64,000 bases of DNA from JBLHZY01 sp050633265 (GCA_050633265.1 JBOEGE010000005.1:496001-560000), one strand, 5' to 3'; counted from the first letter of the stretch, positions 1-9,160 are shown. Notes: generated from the sequence alone by a model not told the origin. A program made the numbers and translations.

Positions 1-834
1 GGTGATTGTATCGCCAACGCGGGTATCGCGGACCTGTTTGATCGAGCCGGTAAAGATGCCGATCTCGCCCGGCCCCAGCTCTTTGATATCAACCATTTGC
101 GGCTTGAGCACGGCGAGCTTATCGACGTTATAAATCGCGCCCGTCTTCATCATTTTGACGCGCTCACCCTTTTTGATCACGCCATCCATGACCCGCAGCA
201 AAACCACAACGCCAAGGTAGGGATCATACCAGCTATCGACCAGCATCGCCTTGAGCGGCGCATCGCGATCGCCCGTGGGCGCGGGCAGCCGGGTAACGAT
301 CGCTTCCAAAACATCCGGGATGCCAACGCCGGTTTTGGCCGAGATCATCACAGCCTCAGAGGCATCAATCCCGATCACATCTTCAATCTGCTCACAGACC
401 CGCTCTGGCTCGGAGGCCGGCAGATCGATCTTATTCAGGACAGGGACAATTTCATGATCCGCATCAATGGCTTGGTAGACATTGGCCAGCGTCTGCGCCT
501 CAACCCCTTGGGTCGCATCCACCACCAGAAGCGAGCCTTCAACCGCCCGCATTGAGCGCGAGACCTCATAGGCAAAATCGACGTGGCCGGGAGTATCAAT
601 CAGGTTGAGAATATAGGTCTCGCCATCCTTGGCCGGATACTCGATCCGCACCGAGTTGGCCTTGATCGTAATGCCGCGTTCGCGCTCGATATCCATACTG
701 TCGAGCATCTGCGCTTTCATATCGCGTTCGGCCACGGTGCCGGTCAGCTGGATCAGCCGATCTGCTAGCGTGGATTTGCCGTGGTCGATATGCGCCACGA
801 TGGAAAAATTGCGAATGTTTTTAAGCTCTGTCAT
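1..834 (-). CDS. lepA: Elongation factor 4 (LepA), 3' part cut by window edge
   Basis: Translational GTPase that back-translocates stalled ribosomes; cytoplasmic. Read on the minus strand, the protein begins MTELKNIRNFSIVAHIDHGK, which carries the G1 P-loop (HIDHGKST). It continues through the switch region RERGITIK, the G3 motif DTPGHVDF and the G4 motif NKIDLP. About 278 N-terminal residues (the GTPase domain and the start of domain II) are present; the usual length is near 600, so the C-terminal half lies beyond position 1. The ATG at 834 fits the universal LepA N-terminus. The gene stands alone on this strand here, and the next gene is divergent. Confidence 0.97.
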   Translation of the reverse strand, partial: MTELKNIRNFSIVAHIDHGKSTLADRLIQLTGTVAERDMKAQMLDSMDIERERGITIKANSVRIEYPAKDGETYILNLIDTPGHVDFAYEVSRSMRAVEGSLLVVDATQGVEAQTLANVYQAIDADHEIVPVLNKIDLPASEPERVCEQIEDVIGIDASEAVMISAKTGVGIPDVLEAIVTRLPAPTGDRDAPLKAMLVDSWYDPYLGVVVLLRVMDGVIKKGERVKMMKTGAIYNVDKLAVLKPQMVDIKELGPGEIGIFTGSIKQVRDTRVGDTIT

Positions 835-1089
835 GGGGGTTGGATATGATGGGGTTTTGGCGGGCGGTCAAGGTGGCGCGCGCATCCTATCGCAAGGGGA
901 TTGCGCCTTATTCATAGCGCTTTGCGCCCCAAGCAGCGAAATCGCAACCTATCGCGCGCCATGCGCCCGCCTGCCCCATATCTAGTGAATTGAATTTGTC
1001 TGCGAAATAGGCCATAATTTAAGGGAAGGTTAACCATAAAGGGCAAGACTGCGCAAAGCGGCAAAGGCCCCATGGATCGAGGCAGAGAT

Positions 1090-1401
1090 ATGAAAAAACT
1101 TCTTACATTAGCACTGATCGCGGGCTTTTTGGCCCCGATGATCCCCGTTTCAGCTGAGGCCGGCGCGATTGAGCGGGCCTGTATCCGCTCTGATCGCAAG
1201 GCCGCGAGTCGCGCGCTTTGTGGCTGTATTCAGAACGTCGCGGATCAGGTGCTTTCAAATGGTGATCAGCGTTTGGCGGCCAAGTTCTTTAAAGATCCTC
1301 AGCGCGCCCAAGACATTCGCCAATCCAACAATTCCAGCCACGAAGTTTTCTGGAAGCGTTACAAGGCCTTTGGCGCAACGGCCGAGCAAACCTGTAGCTA
1401 A
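1090..1401 (+). CDS. Small exported protein of unknown function
   Basis: A protein of 103 residues with a clear Sec signal peptide (MKKLLTLALIAGFLAPMIPV, then SAEA at about residues 22-25). The mature part is about 80 residues and has four Cys (in ERACIRS, ALCGCIQ and the C-terminal QTCS), so disulfides are likely in the periplasm. I recognise no named family, although proteins of this kind are common in Rhodobacterales. The ATG at 1090 is preferred over one at 1072 because GAGG lies 7 nt upstream and the signal peptide begins there. A strong terminator follows, so it is probably monocistronic. Confidence 0.8.
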   Translation: MKKLLTLALIAGFLAPMIPVSAEAGAIERACIRSDRKAASRALCGCIQNVADQVLSNGDQRLAAKFFKDPQRAQDIRQSNNSSHEVFWKRYKAFGATAEQTCS

Positions 1402-1429
1402 ATCGCCAAAACACCCCCGCCAGAATGTA

Positions 1430-1464
1430 AAAGCGCCCGCAATTGCAGGCGCTTTTCTTTTCTC
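1430..1464 (+). terminator. Intrinsic terminator of the small exported protein gene
   Basis: The stem AAAGCGCC/GGCGCTTT is extended by GC/GC around an AATT loop, with one C/A mismatch, and is followed by TTTTCTTTTCT. It lies 28 nt after the stop codon. Confidence 0.85.
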
Positions 1465-1484
1465 AAAAAGCCAGATGCCGCCGC

Positions 1485-1967
1485 TTAATGGCTCGCGCCA
1501 TGTTTCATCGCGCCTTCATCGCCCGCCATCGGCGCTTTGACCGGCTCAATCGGCACGTCCAAAGTGATCTCGCCGGCCTGTTCAAACACCAAAGTGATCG
1601 AAACGGTTTCGCCAGCCTCCAGCGGCGCGATGAGGCCCATCAACATCACATGATCGCCGCCGCGCGCCAATGCATGGGTCTCGCCCGCGCCGATTTCAAA
1701 GCCCTCGGGCACATGCATCATCTTCATGACACCCTCGCCCATGTCCTTATGGGTGTGCAGCTCGACCCGCTTGGCGGCTTGCGATTTTACATCAATCAAG
1801 CGGTCTGCCTCGGGGCCGGAATTGACGATTTCAAGAAAGGCGGCCGAGGATTTGCCCGCGCTTGCGGCGGCCTTGGCATAGGCGTTCTCGATGGTGATTT
1901 CTGCAAAAGCCGGAAAGGCAGCAAAAGACAGGCCCGCGGCCAAGATCAGGGGAAGTTTGAAAGACAT
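1485..1967 (-). CDS. Periplasmic copper chaperone PCu(A)C
   Basis: Delivers Cu(I) to the CuA/CuB centres of cytochrome oxidase from the periplasm. The protein has 160 residues, with a signal peptide that ends at AFA (residue 22). The full copper motif H-X10-M-X21-H-X-M is visible as His73, Met84, His106 and Met108. Extra His/Met residues (HTHKDM near 71, the MKMM cluster at 81-84, and MKHGASH at the C-terminus) may add copper affinity. The next gene upstream on the same strand encodes a small CxxC-containing exported protein, so the two may form a copper-related unit. The symbol varies between species (pccA, pcuC), so none is given. Confidence 0.93.
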   Translation of the reverse strand: MSFKLPLILAAGLSFAAFPAFAEITIENAYAKAAASAGKSSAAFLEIVNSGPEADRLIDVKSQAAKRVELHTHKDMGEGVMKMMHVPEGFEIGAGETHALARGGDHVMLMGLIAPLEAGETVSITLVFEQAGEITLDVPIEPVKAPMAGDEGAMKHGASH

Positions 1968-2018
1968 CTCGTCTCTCCCTATTTAAGATTTAACGTGTAA
2001 CAGCTTGATATTGAAGGA

Positions 2019-2378
2019 TCAAACAACGGGCGGGCTGCGCGCGCGGGCGTATATCTCTGCCCGGCCCTGAGCGATCTCAGCATCAAAGTCTTGCGCCAGA
2101 ACGCTTGCACGCTCGCTCAATACAGGCGTTTGGAAAGGCGCGAAAGTTGCATCGAAATGGCCCAGCGCGCAATCCGGACAGATATGTCCCGCCTCGATCG
2201 GCTGACCATCCGCATCGACATTCACCGTGACCGCGCCAGTCCCAACACAAAGCACCATCTGCCCCGCCGCATCGCGCATCATGCCACGCGCGCTGGCCAT
2301 GGCGCCCGTGGTGGCCAATAGCATCAGCGCGAGCAGGATCGCGGTAAGGGGGCGAAAAATCCGGTTCATAAAGCGCAT
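2019..2378 (-). CDS. Small exported protein with CxxC motif, DUF2946-like
   Basis: About 119 residues, with a hydrophobic N-terminal segment (LTAILLALMLLATTGAMASA) that looks like a signal peptide. A mature CxxC appears as HICPDCALGHF, and there is one further Cys in MVLCVG. The arrangement resembles the DUF2946 family, which often sits beside copper genes, and the PCu(A)C gene lies 51 bp downstream on the same strand. A metal or thiol role is an inference. The start is uncertain: TTG at 2390, ATG at 2378 and ATG at 2369 all lack a strong ribosome-binding site, and 2378 is a compromise. Confidence 0.7.
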   Translation of the reverse strand: MRFMNRIFRPLTAILLALMLLATTGAMASARGMMRDAAGQMVLCVGTGAVTVNVDADGQPIEAGHICPDCALGHFDATFAPFQTPVLSERASVLAQDFDAEIAQGRAEIYARARSPPVV

Positions 2379-2570
2379 ATAATCACGCAAATGCCCGCTT
2401 CAAAAGCGACAAAACGTATCAGCAAATTCAAACGCCAAAGCGCAGGCTGAGAGCAATGCGGGGGGCGAAAGCGCGATCTTGATCCGGCGCAGGGCGCACA
2501 GGGTGCTCGGGGTTCTTAGGGCGAAGGGGCACTCAGGGCGCCGCCCCGAAACCGATCCCTACAAACGCAA

Positions 2571-2598
2571 ACAGCCCCGCCCAAAGGCGAGGCCGTTT
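2571..2598 (-). terminator. Probable terminator of rpmB
   Basis: Hairpin GCCTCGCC/GGCGGGGC around TTTG with one mismatch, read on the minus strand directly after rpmB. The T tract after it is short, so efficiency is uncertain. The 180 bp beyond it, up to the DUF2946-like gene, holds nothing I recognise. Confidence 0.55.
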
Positions 2599-2617
2599 TC
2601 ACAATCGCAAAGCGAAA

Positions 2618-2905
2618 TCAGGCGGCTGCCTGCGCCTTGGCAATCTCTTTTTTGATCTTCAGTGCGGCAGGCGAAAGCTCTACGTCTTTTGCCTTGGCAA
2701 GGAATGCATCAAGCCCACCGCGGTGATCTACCGTGCGAAGAGCAGCTGCCGAGATCTTCAGCTTAACCGAACGGCCAAGAGCATCAGACATCAGAGTTAC
2801 ATCATTCAGGTTCGGCAGAAACCGGCGCCGGGTTCTGTTTTTGGCGTGGCTGACATTGTTGCCAGACATGGGGCCTTTTCCGGTCAGTTCGCAACGGCGC
2901 GACAT
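2618..2905 (-). CDS. rpmB: 50S ribosomal protein L28
   Basis: Structural protein of the large ribosomal subunit. The N-terminus MSRRCELTGKGPMSGNNVSH and the following AKNRTRRRFLPNL are the signature of bacterial L28. The length of 95 residues fits the longer alphaproteobacterial form. AAGGAG precedes the ATG with good spacing. The gene has its own promoter (3056-3084) and a leader of about 145 nt containing two short hairpins. Confidence 0.97.
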   Translation of the reverse strand: MSRRCELTGKGPMSGNNVSHAKNRTRRRFLPNLNDVTLMSDALGRSVKLKISAAALRTVDHRGGLDAFLAKAKDVELSPAALKIKKEIAKAQAAA

Positions 2906-3055
2906 GGCTCGCTCCTTCGTTCGTCTCAGTCTTTACAGACGTTGATTTAGCGTCTTTTCAGACATCTGGGCTGCACCTGCATTAAGCATTCTTAACACCG
3001 GCACTCTCAATAGAAGAGGCCTCACCCGCAGGTGTGCCCCGAATTCCGTTCGGCG

Positions 3056-3084
3056 CTGATACGGCGGAATCACCCCCTCGTCAA
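3056..3084 (-). promoter_or_regulatory. rpmB: Probable sigma-70 promoter of rpmB
   Basis: On the minus strand, TTGACG (3084-3079) and TATCAG (3061-3056) are separated by 17 bp. Transcription would begin near 3050 and leave about 145 nt of leader before rpmB. The leader holds TTAAG-CATT-CTTAA (2982-2995) and an AGACG/CGTCT hairpin near 2937-2955. Confidence 0.6.
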
Positions 3085-3170
3085 GCCTAAGCGCGCGCAG
3101 ATCGCCCGCTTTGGCGGCATTTTTTGCGCGCGCGCCCCAATCGGCAAAAACAACGCGCCAAAACCCGCCT

Positions 3171-4151
3171 TTATGCCCCTTTGATCACCGCGAGCGCTTG
3201 GGCAACCGCCGCAGCAGGCGCAAGCTTGCCCGCAGCAACGGATGCCCCAAGTCGCGCAATATCATCGCGAATGGGCCCCGGTTTGCTCAGCACCGCCAAA
3301 AGCGCTTGGCGCAGCTCTTCCTCAAACCAATAGCGCGCTTGATCGGCGCGCCGTTGCGCCCAATGCCCCTCTGCTTTGCGCCACGTGCTCAGCGCCTCGA
3401 TCGCCTCCCAAGCCGCATCAAATCCGGTCTCTTCAAGCGCTGAAATCGTCATCGCTTTGGGGAAACCTTCGGGATCATAGGCGCGTTTGCGCAAGAGCCG
3501 CAGCGCGCCGGCATAATCCGCGCAAGTCCGCATCGCCGCCGGTTTGAGATCACCATCGGCCTTGTTTACAAGGATCAGATCAGCAATTTCCATGATCCCG
3601 CGCTTTACCCCTTGAAGCTCATCCCCGCCCGCAGGCGCAAGCAAAAGCAAGAAAAGATCGGACATATCCGCAACAACCGTTTCCGATTGCCCAACGCCCA
3701 CGGTTTCGATCAACACAACGTCATATCCAGCCGCCTCACAAAGCGCGACCGCCTCGCGGGTTCTGCGCGCCACGCCGCCAAGTTCGCTCTGTGAGGGCGA
3801 GGGGCGGATGAAGGCCTCTGATCGGCGGCTGAGCTGCTCCATGCGGGTTTTATCCCCCAGAATCGAGCCCCCCGTGCGCGCCGAAGAGGGATCAACCGCC
3901 AGAACCGCAACCCGCAGCCCCTTGCCGATCAGCATCATCCCGAAGCTTTCAATAAAGGTCGATTTGCCCACGCCCGGCGTGCCCGAAAGCCCGATTTTGA
4001 GCGCCTCGCGTTTGGAGCCTTCCAAGATATCGAGCAAAGCAACCGCCTGTTCGCGGTGATCCGCACGCCGGCTTTCCACAAGCGTGATGGCACGCGCCAA
4101 GGCCCGCCGCTCGCCCGCCAATACCCGCGCTGAAAGATCCTCGATATCCAT
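3171..4151 (-). CDS. meaB: Methylmalonyl-CoA mutase-associated GTPase MeaB (ArgK family)
   Basis: G3E-type GTPase that guards adenosylcobalamin loading of methylmalonyl-CoA mutase, in the propionyl-CoA and ethylmalonyl-CoA pathways. Visible motifs are the P-loop GTPGVGKST, the stretch AVDPSSARTGGSILGDKTRM, switch IETVGVGQSE and the base-specificity motif NKAD. The C-terminal helical dimerisation arm is present, and the 326-residue length is normal. The start at 4151 is chosen over 4184 because AAGGGG lies 5 nt upstream and the protein then begins MDIEDLSARV. The mutase is not in the window, but the pathway's epimerase (mce) is at 27.3 kb. Confidence 0.93.
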   Translation of the reverse strand: MDIEDLSARVLAGERRALARAITLVESRRADHREQAVALLDILEGSKREALKIGLSGTPGVGKSTFIESFGMMLIGKGLRVAVLAVDPSSARTGGSILGDKTRMEQLSRRSEAFIRPSPSQSELGGVARRTREAVALCEAAGYDVVLIETVGVGQSETVVADMSDLFLLLLAPAGGDELQGVKRGIMEIADLILVNKADGDLKPAAMRTCADYAGALRLLRKRAYDPEGFPKAMTISALEETGFDAAWEAIEALSTWRKAEGHWAQRRADQARYWFEEELRQALLAVLSKPGPIRDDIARLGASVAAGKLAPAAAVAQALAVIKGA

Positions 4152-4282
4152 GCTCGCCCCTTCTTGCTTGCCCCTTTTCTTCACATATCAGCCCGCTTTG
4201 TCCAGCCCGCGCGCCGCGCCATTGCGCCGCCCCATGCGCCAACCATCTAGAATTGGCGCGCGCTTTGATTGATAAGAGCGCG

Positions 4283-6802
4283 ATGAAGGATCAACTTCCC
4301 ATTGATGCCGCCCTGCCCGCGCTGATTGCTGCGATGCGCGCGGCTGGCTGCGCTGTGCTCCAAGCCCCGCCCGGCGCGGGCAAAACGACCCGTGTGCCGC
4401 TCGCCCTGCTTGAGGCGGGGATTGGCGGGGCAAATGGCAAGGGCGGCAAAATCCTGATGCTTGAGCCGCGCCGCCTTGCCACCCGCGCCGCCGCCGAGCG
4501 CATGGCCCAAAGCCTTGGGGAAAAGCCCGGCGAAACCGTCGGCTACCGGATGCGCGGCGCTTCGAAATCCGGCCCCAAGACCCGCATTGAAGTGGTCACA
4601 GAGGGCATTCTGACCCGAATGATCCAGTCCGATCCAGAGCTGCGCGGCATCTCCACGGTGATCTTTGACGAATTCCATGAACGCTCATTGAATGGCGATC
4701 TCGGCCTCGCCCTGACATGGGAAATCCGCAGCGCCCTGCGCGAAGATCTGAACATCATCGTGATGTCCGCGACGCTGGATGCAGAACCCGTCGCGGCCAT
4801 GCTCAACAATGCCCCGGTGATCACCTCTGAGGGCCGCGCCTATCCGGTTGAGACCCGCTGGCTCGACAAACCCATCGCCATCCGCAGCGCAACCTCCGGC
4901 CCGCGCGCCCCGCGTTATGAGGCGGTGATGGCTGATCTGATCGCGCGCGCTGTGGAGGAGGCCGAGGGCAGCTTGCTTGCCTTCCTGCCCGGCGAGGGCG
5001 AAATTCGCCGCGTTGAGACCGCGCTAAAGGGCCGCCTGCCCAAGGATTGCGCTGTGCATCCGCTGTTTGGCGCGATGGATTTCGCCGCCCAGCGCGCCGC
5101 GATTGCCCCCGCCACAAAGGGCCGCAAGATCGTTCTGGCGACCTCGATTGCAGAGACCTCGCTCACCATTGAAGGCGTGCGCATTGTGGTCGATGGGGGC
5201 CGCGCGCGCCGCGCCCGTTTTGACCCCGCATCCGGCATGTCGCGGCTGATCACCGAGCGGGTGACAAAGGCCGAGGCCGAGCAGCGCCGGGGCCGCGCGG
5301 GTCGTGTCTCTGAGGGCGTCTGTTATCGGCTCTGGACACGGGGCGAAGAAGGCGGAATGCAGCCCTTCCCGCCGGCTGAAATCGAGGCCACGGACCTGAC
5401 CAGCCTTGTGCTTGAGCTCGCCCTTTGGGGCACCAGCAGCACGCGCGATCTCGCCCTGATGACCCAGCCAAACCCCGGCGCATGGGGTGAAGCGCAAACC
5501 CTGCTGCGCGATCTCGGCGCGCTGGATGATAAGGCGCGCATTACCGCTCATGGCCGCGCCCTTGCCGCCCTGCCGCTGCATCCCCGCCTTGCCCATATGT
5601 TGGCGCTTGCAGGCCCCGATGCTGCCCCCCTTGCGGCCCTTCTGGGCGAGCGTGATCCCCTGCCGCGCAACGCGCCTTCTGATCTGAGCCTTCGCTTAGA
5701 GGCGATCAATGATCCCAAAGGTTTTGCCCAAAAGCGCGCCTACACGCTTCACCGCCCCACCATTGAACGCATCAAGGAAGAAGCCAAGCGCCTGCGCAAA
5801 GCGGCCAAACCTTCAAGCACCACCTATTCCCCGGCTGAAATGGCCGCCCTTGCCTATCCCGATCGTATCGCGCTGCGCCGATCCGGCGAAGCCCCGCGCT
5901 TTTTGTTATCCGGCGGCAAAGGCGCGATCATGGAAGAGGGCGATCCTTTGGCCAGCCACCGTTTGATCGTGGCCACTGATCTTGATGGCGATGCCCGCGA
6001 GGCCCGCATCCGCCAAGCCATTGAGATCCCCGAAGCCAGCCTGCGCGCGCTTTTCCCCGATCAAATCGCTTGGCATGATCTCTGCCTGTGGTCCAAGCGC
6101 GAACGCCGCGTGATCGCGCGCCGCCAAGAGCACCTTGGCGCCATCATATTGGATGATCGCCATTGGAAAGACGCGCCCAGCGAAGCGCTGGCAAAAGGCG
6201 CGCTTGCGGGTTTGCGCGAAATCGGCCTGCCCATATCGGATGCCGCGCATCGCTTTCGCGCCCGTGTCATGCTGATGCGCAAAGGCCAATCCGGCGCGGC
6301 CGATCCTCTCCCTGACATGAGCGATGACGCCCTGCTCGCCAGCCTTGAAGATTGGCTCTTGCCCCATATCGCCCCCCATATCGGCAAGGCCCGCACAGAA
6401 GCCCAGCTGCGCGCGCTGGATATAGCGCCTGCCCTGCGCGCCATGCTCAGCTATGATCAAATGCGCGCGCTCGATCAATCCGTCCCGGCGCATTTCACCT
6501 CGCCGATGGGGCGCAAAATCGCGATTGATTATGCCGGCGATCACCCCGAAATAACCGCCCGTATTCAGGAAATGTTTGGCACGAAACTGCACCCCACCGT
6601 CGGCCCAGCGCGCACGCCCCTGCGCATCACACTGACCTCGCCGGGCCAGCGCCCTGTTCAAACAACGCTTGATTTGCCCGGCTTTTGGACCAGCTCCTAT
6701 TCGGATGTGCGCAAAGATATGCGCGGCCGCTATCCGCGCCACCCTTGGCCAGAAGATCCAACCCAAGCCGCCCCAACCCTGCGCGCCAAACCGCGAAAAT
6801 AG
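4283..6802 (+). CDS. hrpB: ATP-dependent RNA helicase HrpB
   Basis: DExH-box helicase of the HrpA/HrpB group. Motifs in order are Walker A (APPGAGKTTRVPL), the motif II variant DEFHERS, motif III SATLD, ETSLTIEGVR and motif VI QRRGRAGRVSEG. The HA2 region follows, then the HrpB-specific C-terminus ending RYPRHPWPEDP. The 839-residue length matches HrpB and is much shorter than HrpA. The ATG at 4283 with AAGAG upstream is preferred to TTG at 4253. The gene is divergent from meaB with 131 bp between them. Its role in bacteria is not well defined. Confidence 0.94.
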   Translation: MKDQLPIDAALPALIAAMRAAGCAVLQAPPGAGKTTRVPLALLEAGIGGANGKGGKILMLEPRRLATRAAAERMAQSLGEKPGETVGYRMRGASKSGPKTRIEVVTEGILTRMIQSDPELRGISTVIFDEFHERSLNGDLGLALTWEIRSALREDLNIIVMSATLDAEPVAAMLNNAPVITSEGRAYPVETRWLDKPIAIRSATSGPRAPRYEAVMADLIARAVEEAEGSLLAFLPGEGEIRRVETALKGRLPKDCAVHPLFGAMDFAAQRAAIAPATKGRKIVLATSIAETSLTIEGVRIVVDGGRARRARFDPASGMSRLITERVTKAEAEQRRGRAGRVSEGVCYRLWTRGEEGGMQPFPPAEIEATDLTSLVLELALWGTSSTRDLALMTQPNPGAWGEAQTLLRDLGALDDKARITAHGRALAALPLHPRLAHMLALAGPDAAPLAALLGERDPLPRNAPSDLSLRLEAINDPKGFAQKRAYTLHRPTIERIKEEAKRLRKAAKPSSTTYSPAEMAALAYPDRIALRRSGEAPRFLLSGGKGAIMEEGDPLASHRLIVATDLDGDAREARIRQAIEIPEASLRALFPDQIAWHDLCLWSKRERRVIARRQEHLGAIILDDRHWKDAPSEALAKGALAGLREIGLPISDAAHRFRARVMLMRKGQSGAADPLPDMSDDALLASLEDWLLPHIAPHIGKARTEAQLRALDIAPALRAMLSYDQMRALDQSVPAHFTSPMGRKIAIDYAGDHPEITARIQEMFGTKLHPTVGPARTPLRITLTSPGQRPVQTTLDLPGFWTSSYSDVRKDMRGRYPRHPWPEDPTQAAPTLRAKPRK

Positions 6803-6903
6803 GCCCAAAGCGCAAGCCCCCGCTGAGAGCGCCTAGAAACCCACCAATTGCAAAATTTTTGGGCGAAAAACCCCGCACCAAAACCTCCAATCGCGCCATC
6901 CCC

Positions 6904-6932
6904 TTGCAATTAACGGAAAATTCACCTATTTT
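6904..6932 (+). promoter_or_regulatory. Promoter candidate for the Nudix gene
   Basis: TTGCAA (6904-6909), a 17-bp spacer and TATTTT (6927-6932) lie in an AT-rich stretch 44 bp before the start codon. Confidence 0.55.
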
Positions 6933-6975
6933 AAGGAAACTCAAATAAGAAAAAACGCACCACCGAGCAGGTCCT

Positions 6976-7434
6976 ATGTCAGAATTCTTCAAAAAAGCTT
7001 GGGAAGAGGTCATCTCTCCTATGATGCGCCGCCCCTCCATGCGCCAAGTCGCCGCCCTTTGCTATCGCAACGGGGACGCGGGCAAAGAAGTGCTGCTTGT
7101 GACCTCGCGCAACAGCGGGCGCTGGATTCTGCCAAAAGGCTGGCACGAAGATGGGATGACCGCCCCGGATGCGGCTGCGCGTGAAGCTTGGGAAGAAGCG
7201 GGCGTTAAAAAAGGCGCCATCGCGGACAAACCTGTTGGCCAATTTGCCTATCGCAAACAGCTTGATAACGGCGTTGCAGCCAATTGCGACACGGCCGTTT
7301 TCCCGCTGAAAGTGAAGAAAATGTCGGGCGAATTCCCCGAGGCCGGAGAGCGCAAACGCGAATGGGTCAGCCCTGAGCGCGCGGCTGAAATGGTGAATGA
7401 GCCGGGCCTGCGCCGCATCCTGCGCGCCTTTTAA
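6976..7434 (+). CDS. Nudix hydrolase, diphosphoinositol-polyphosphatase-like subgroup
   Basis: Hydrolyses a nucleoside diphosphate linked to another moiety; the substrate is unknown. The protein has 152 residues, with PKGW followed by the Nudix box. The box keeps REAWEEAGV (metal-binding Glu residues) but has Met where the first conserved Glu of the box normally stands. Many alphaproteobacterial members of this PKGW subgroup also vary at that site, so activity is probably retained. The gene has its own promoter and is followed by 232 bp without genes, including a C-rich, G-poor tract (about 7490-7560) that could favour Rho-dependent termination. Confidence 0.88.
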   Translation: MSEFFKKAWEEVISPMMRRPSMRQVAALCYRNGDAGKEVLLVTSRNSGRWILPKGWHEDGMTAPDAAAREAWEEAGVKKGAIADKPVGQFAYRKQLDNGVAANCDTAVFPLKVKKMSGEFPEAGERKREWVSPERAAEMVNEPGLRRILRAF

Positions 7435-7666
7435 GCCTGCCTTTCACTGCAATTCAGCGCAAACTGGCCGCCCCTCGATCCAGCTCACGCCTACCCTCTC
7501 CCCCCCACACCCAAGCACCAATCCCCCGATCCCCGGGCCGCCCCCGCGCCAAAGCACCCGCCGGGCGCGCAATTGCGCTTTCGCTTGAAATTTTGCGCGC
7601 CAAGCGATAGCCCGAAACCGCGCTGCTCTGACTGCGTGAATTTTCAGCCCCCAATGAGGCCATGGC

Positions 7667-9145
7667 ATGACCGAGCAAAACAATCACCAATGGAAAACGC
7701 TCGACAAAGATCTTGGCCGGATAAGCCAAGTCGAGCTGGCCGCGCAATATGTGGCGCGCCCGATGGTGGGGCTTGGTGTGGCGCTGGCTTTTATCGTGAT
7801 TGCGGCTCTTGCGGCGGCGCTTTTCCTGGGCAGCTCACAATCCAATATGGTCGTGATCGCAGCGGCCGCTTTTGGCGCTTATATGGCGATCAATATCGGG
7901 GCCAATGACGTTGCCAATAATATGGGGCCGGCGGTGGGTGCGAATGCTCTAACGCTTGGCGGCGCGATTGTGATTGCGGCCCTTTGCGAGAGTGCCGGCG
8001 CTTTGCTGGCGGGGGGCGATGTTGTTTCGACCATATCCAAAGGGATCATTGACCCTGACGCACTGAACAATAGCCGGGTGTTTATCTGGGCGATGATGGC
8101 GGCGCTGATTTCCTCGGCGCTTTGGGTGAACCTCGCAACATGGGTCGGCGCACCGGTTTCAACAACCCATTCGGTTGTTGGCGGAGTCATGGGCGCGGGC
8201 ATTGCAGCGGCCGGTTTTGCGGCCGTCAACTGGAGCTCGATGAGCATGATCGCTGCATCTTGGGTGATTTCTCCACTGCTTGGCGGGATTATCGCGGCGG
8301 CCTTTCTGGCCTTCATCAAAGCCAAAATCATCTACCAAGACGATAAAATCGCCGCCGCGCGCCGCTGGGTGCCGGTGCTGATCGGCATCATGATGGGGGC
8401 TTTTTCGGCTTATTTGGCGGTCAAAGGGCTCAAACGGATCATCAAGATCGACCTGCTCACAGCCCTGATGATCGGAACGGCCATCGGTGCAATCTCTTAC
8501 GCTGTCGCTGCCCCGCTCGTGCGCCGCCAAGCCATTGGGCTGGAAAACCGCAACAAATCGCTCAAAGTGCTGTTTGCCTTTCCGCTGGTGATCTCGGCGG
8601 CGCTTCTTTCCTTTGCCCATGGGGCAAATGATGTGGCCAATGCCGTTGGTCCGCTCGCGGCCATTGTACATGCCTCTGAGTTCGGCGAATTCGCCGGCAA
8701 AGTGAACATCCCAACATGGGTCATGGTGATCGGCGCCTTCGGGATTTCCTTTGGCCTGATCCTCTTTGGCCCCAAACTGATCCGCATGGTTGGCAGCCAA
8801 ATCACCAAACTCAACCCGATGCGCGCCTTTTGTGTGGCCCTCTCAGCCGCAATCACCGTGATCATCGCAAGCTGGCTCGGCCTGCCCGTTTCCTCAACCC
8901 ATATCGCCGTTGGCGGCGTTTTTGGCGTTGGGTTCTTTCGCGAATGGCATCACGAAAAACGCGCCCGCGAAAGCGCCGCCAAACGCCCCGGAGGCACCCG
9001 CCTTGCCCCGGAAGAACGCCGCCGCCGCAAGCTCGTACGCCGCTCGCATTTCATGACAATCGTTGCGGCTTGGATCATCACCGTCCCCGCAGCCGCCCTT
9101 ATGTCTGGTGTGATCTTCTTGCTGCTAAACGCAATCTTCGCTTGA
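7667..9145 (+). CDS. pit: Pit-family inorganic phosphate (or sulfate) permease
   Basis: Inner-membrane, proton- or cation-coupled anion permease. The family signature GANDVAN occurs twice, as GANDVANNMGPAVG near residue 78 and GANDVANAVGPLAA near residue 320, which marks the inverted two-fold repeat of the fold. Each half also has a conserved VSTTHS or VSSTHI segment. About a dozen hydrophobic helices are visible, with a charged cytoplasmic insert near residues 425-455 (KRARESAAKRPGG). The 492-residue length is normal. GAGG is 8 nt before the ATG. Phosphate is the usual substrate, but some relatives carry sulfate, and no phoU-like neighbour settles this. Confidence 0.9.
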   Translation: MTEQNNHQWKTLDKDLGRISQVELAAQYVARPMVGLGVALAFIVIAALAAALFLGSSQSNMVVIAAAAFGAYMAINIGANDVANNMGPAVGANALTLGGAIVIAALCESAGALLAGGDVVSTISKGIIDPDALNNSRVFIWAMMAALISSALWVNLATWVGAPVSTTHSVVGGVMGAGIAAAGFAAVNWSSMSMIAASWVISPLLGGIIAAAFLAFIKAKIIYQDDKIAAARRWVPVLIGIMMGAFSAYLAVKGLKRIIKIDLLTALMIGTAIGAISYAVAAPLVRRQAIGLENRNKSLKVLFAFPLVISAALLSFAHGANDVANAVGPLAAIVHASEFGEFAGKVNIPTWVMVIGAFGISFGLILFGPKLIRMVGSQITKLNPMRAFCVALSAAITVIIASWLGLPVSSTHIAVGGVFGVGFFREWHHEKRARESAAKRPGGTRLAPEERRRRKLVRRSHFMTIVAAWIITVPAAALMSGVIFLLLNAIFA

Positions 9146-9160
9146 TTCAGCCTAAAAAAC

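Noticed and set aside
5906..6808. A 300-codon minus-strand frame opposite the hrpB 3' end
   Set aside because: It is a shadow of hrpB. The plus-strand protein continues with the HrpB-specific C-terminus through the same region.
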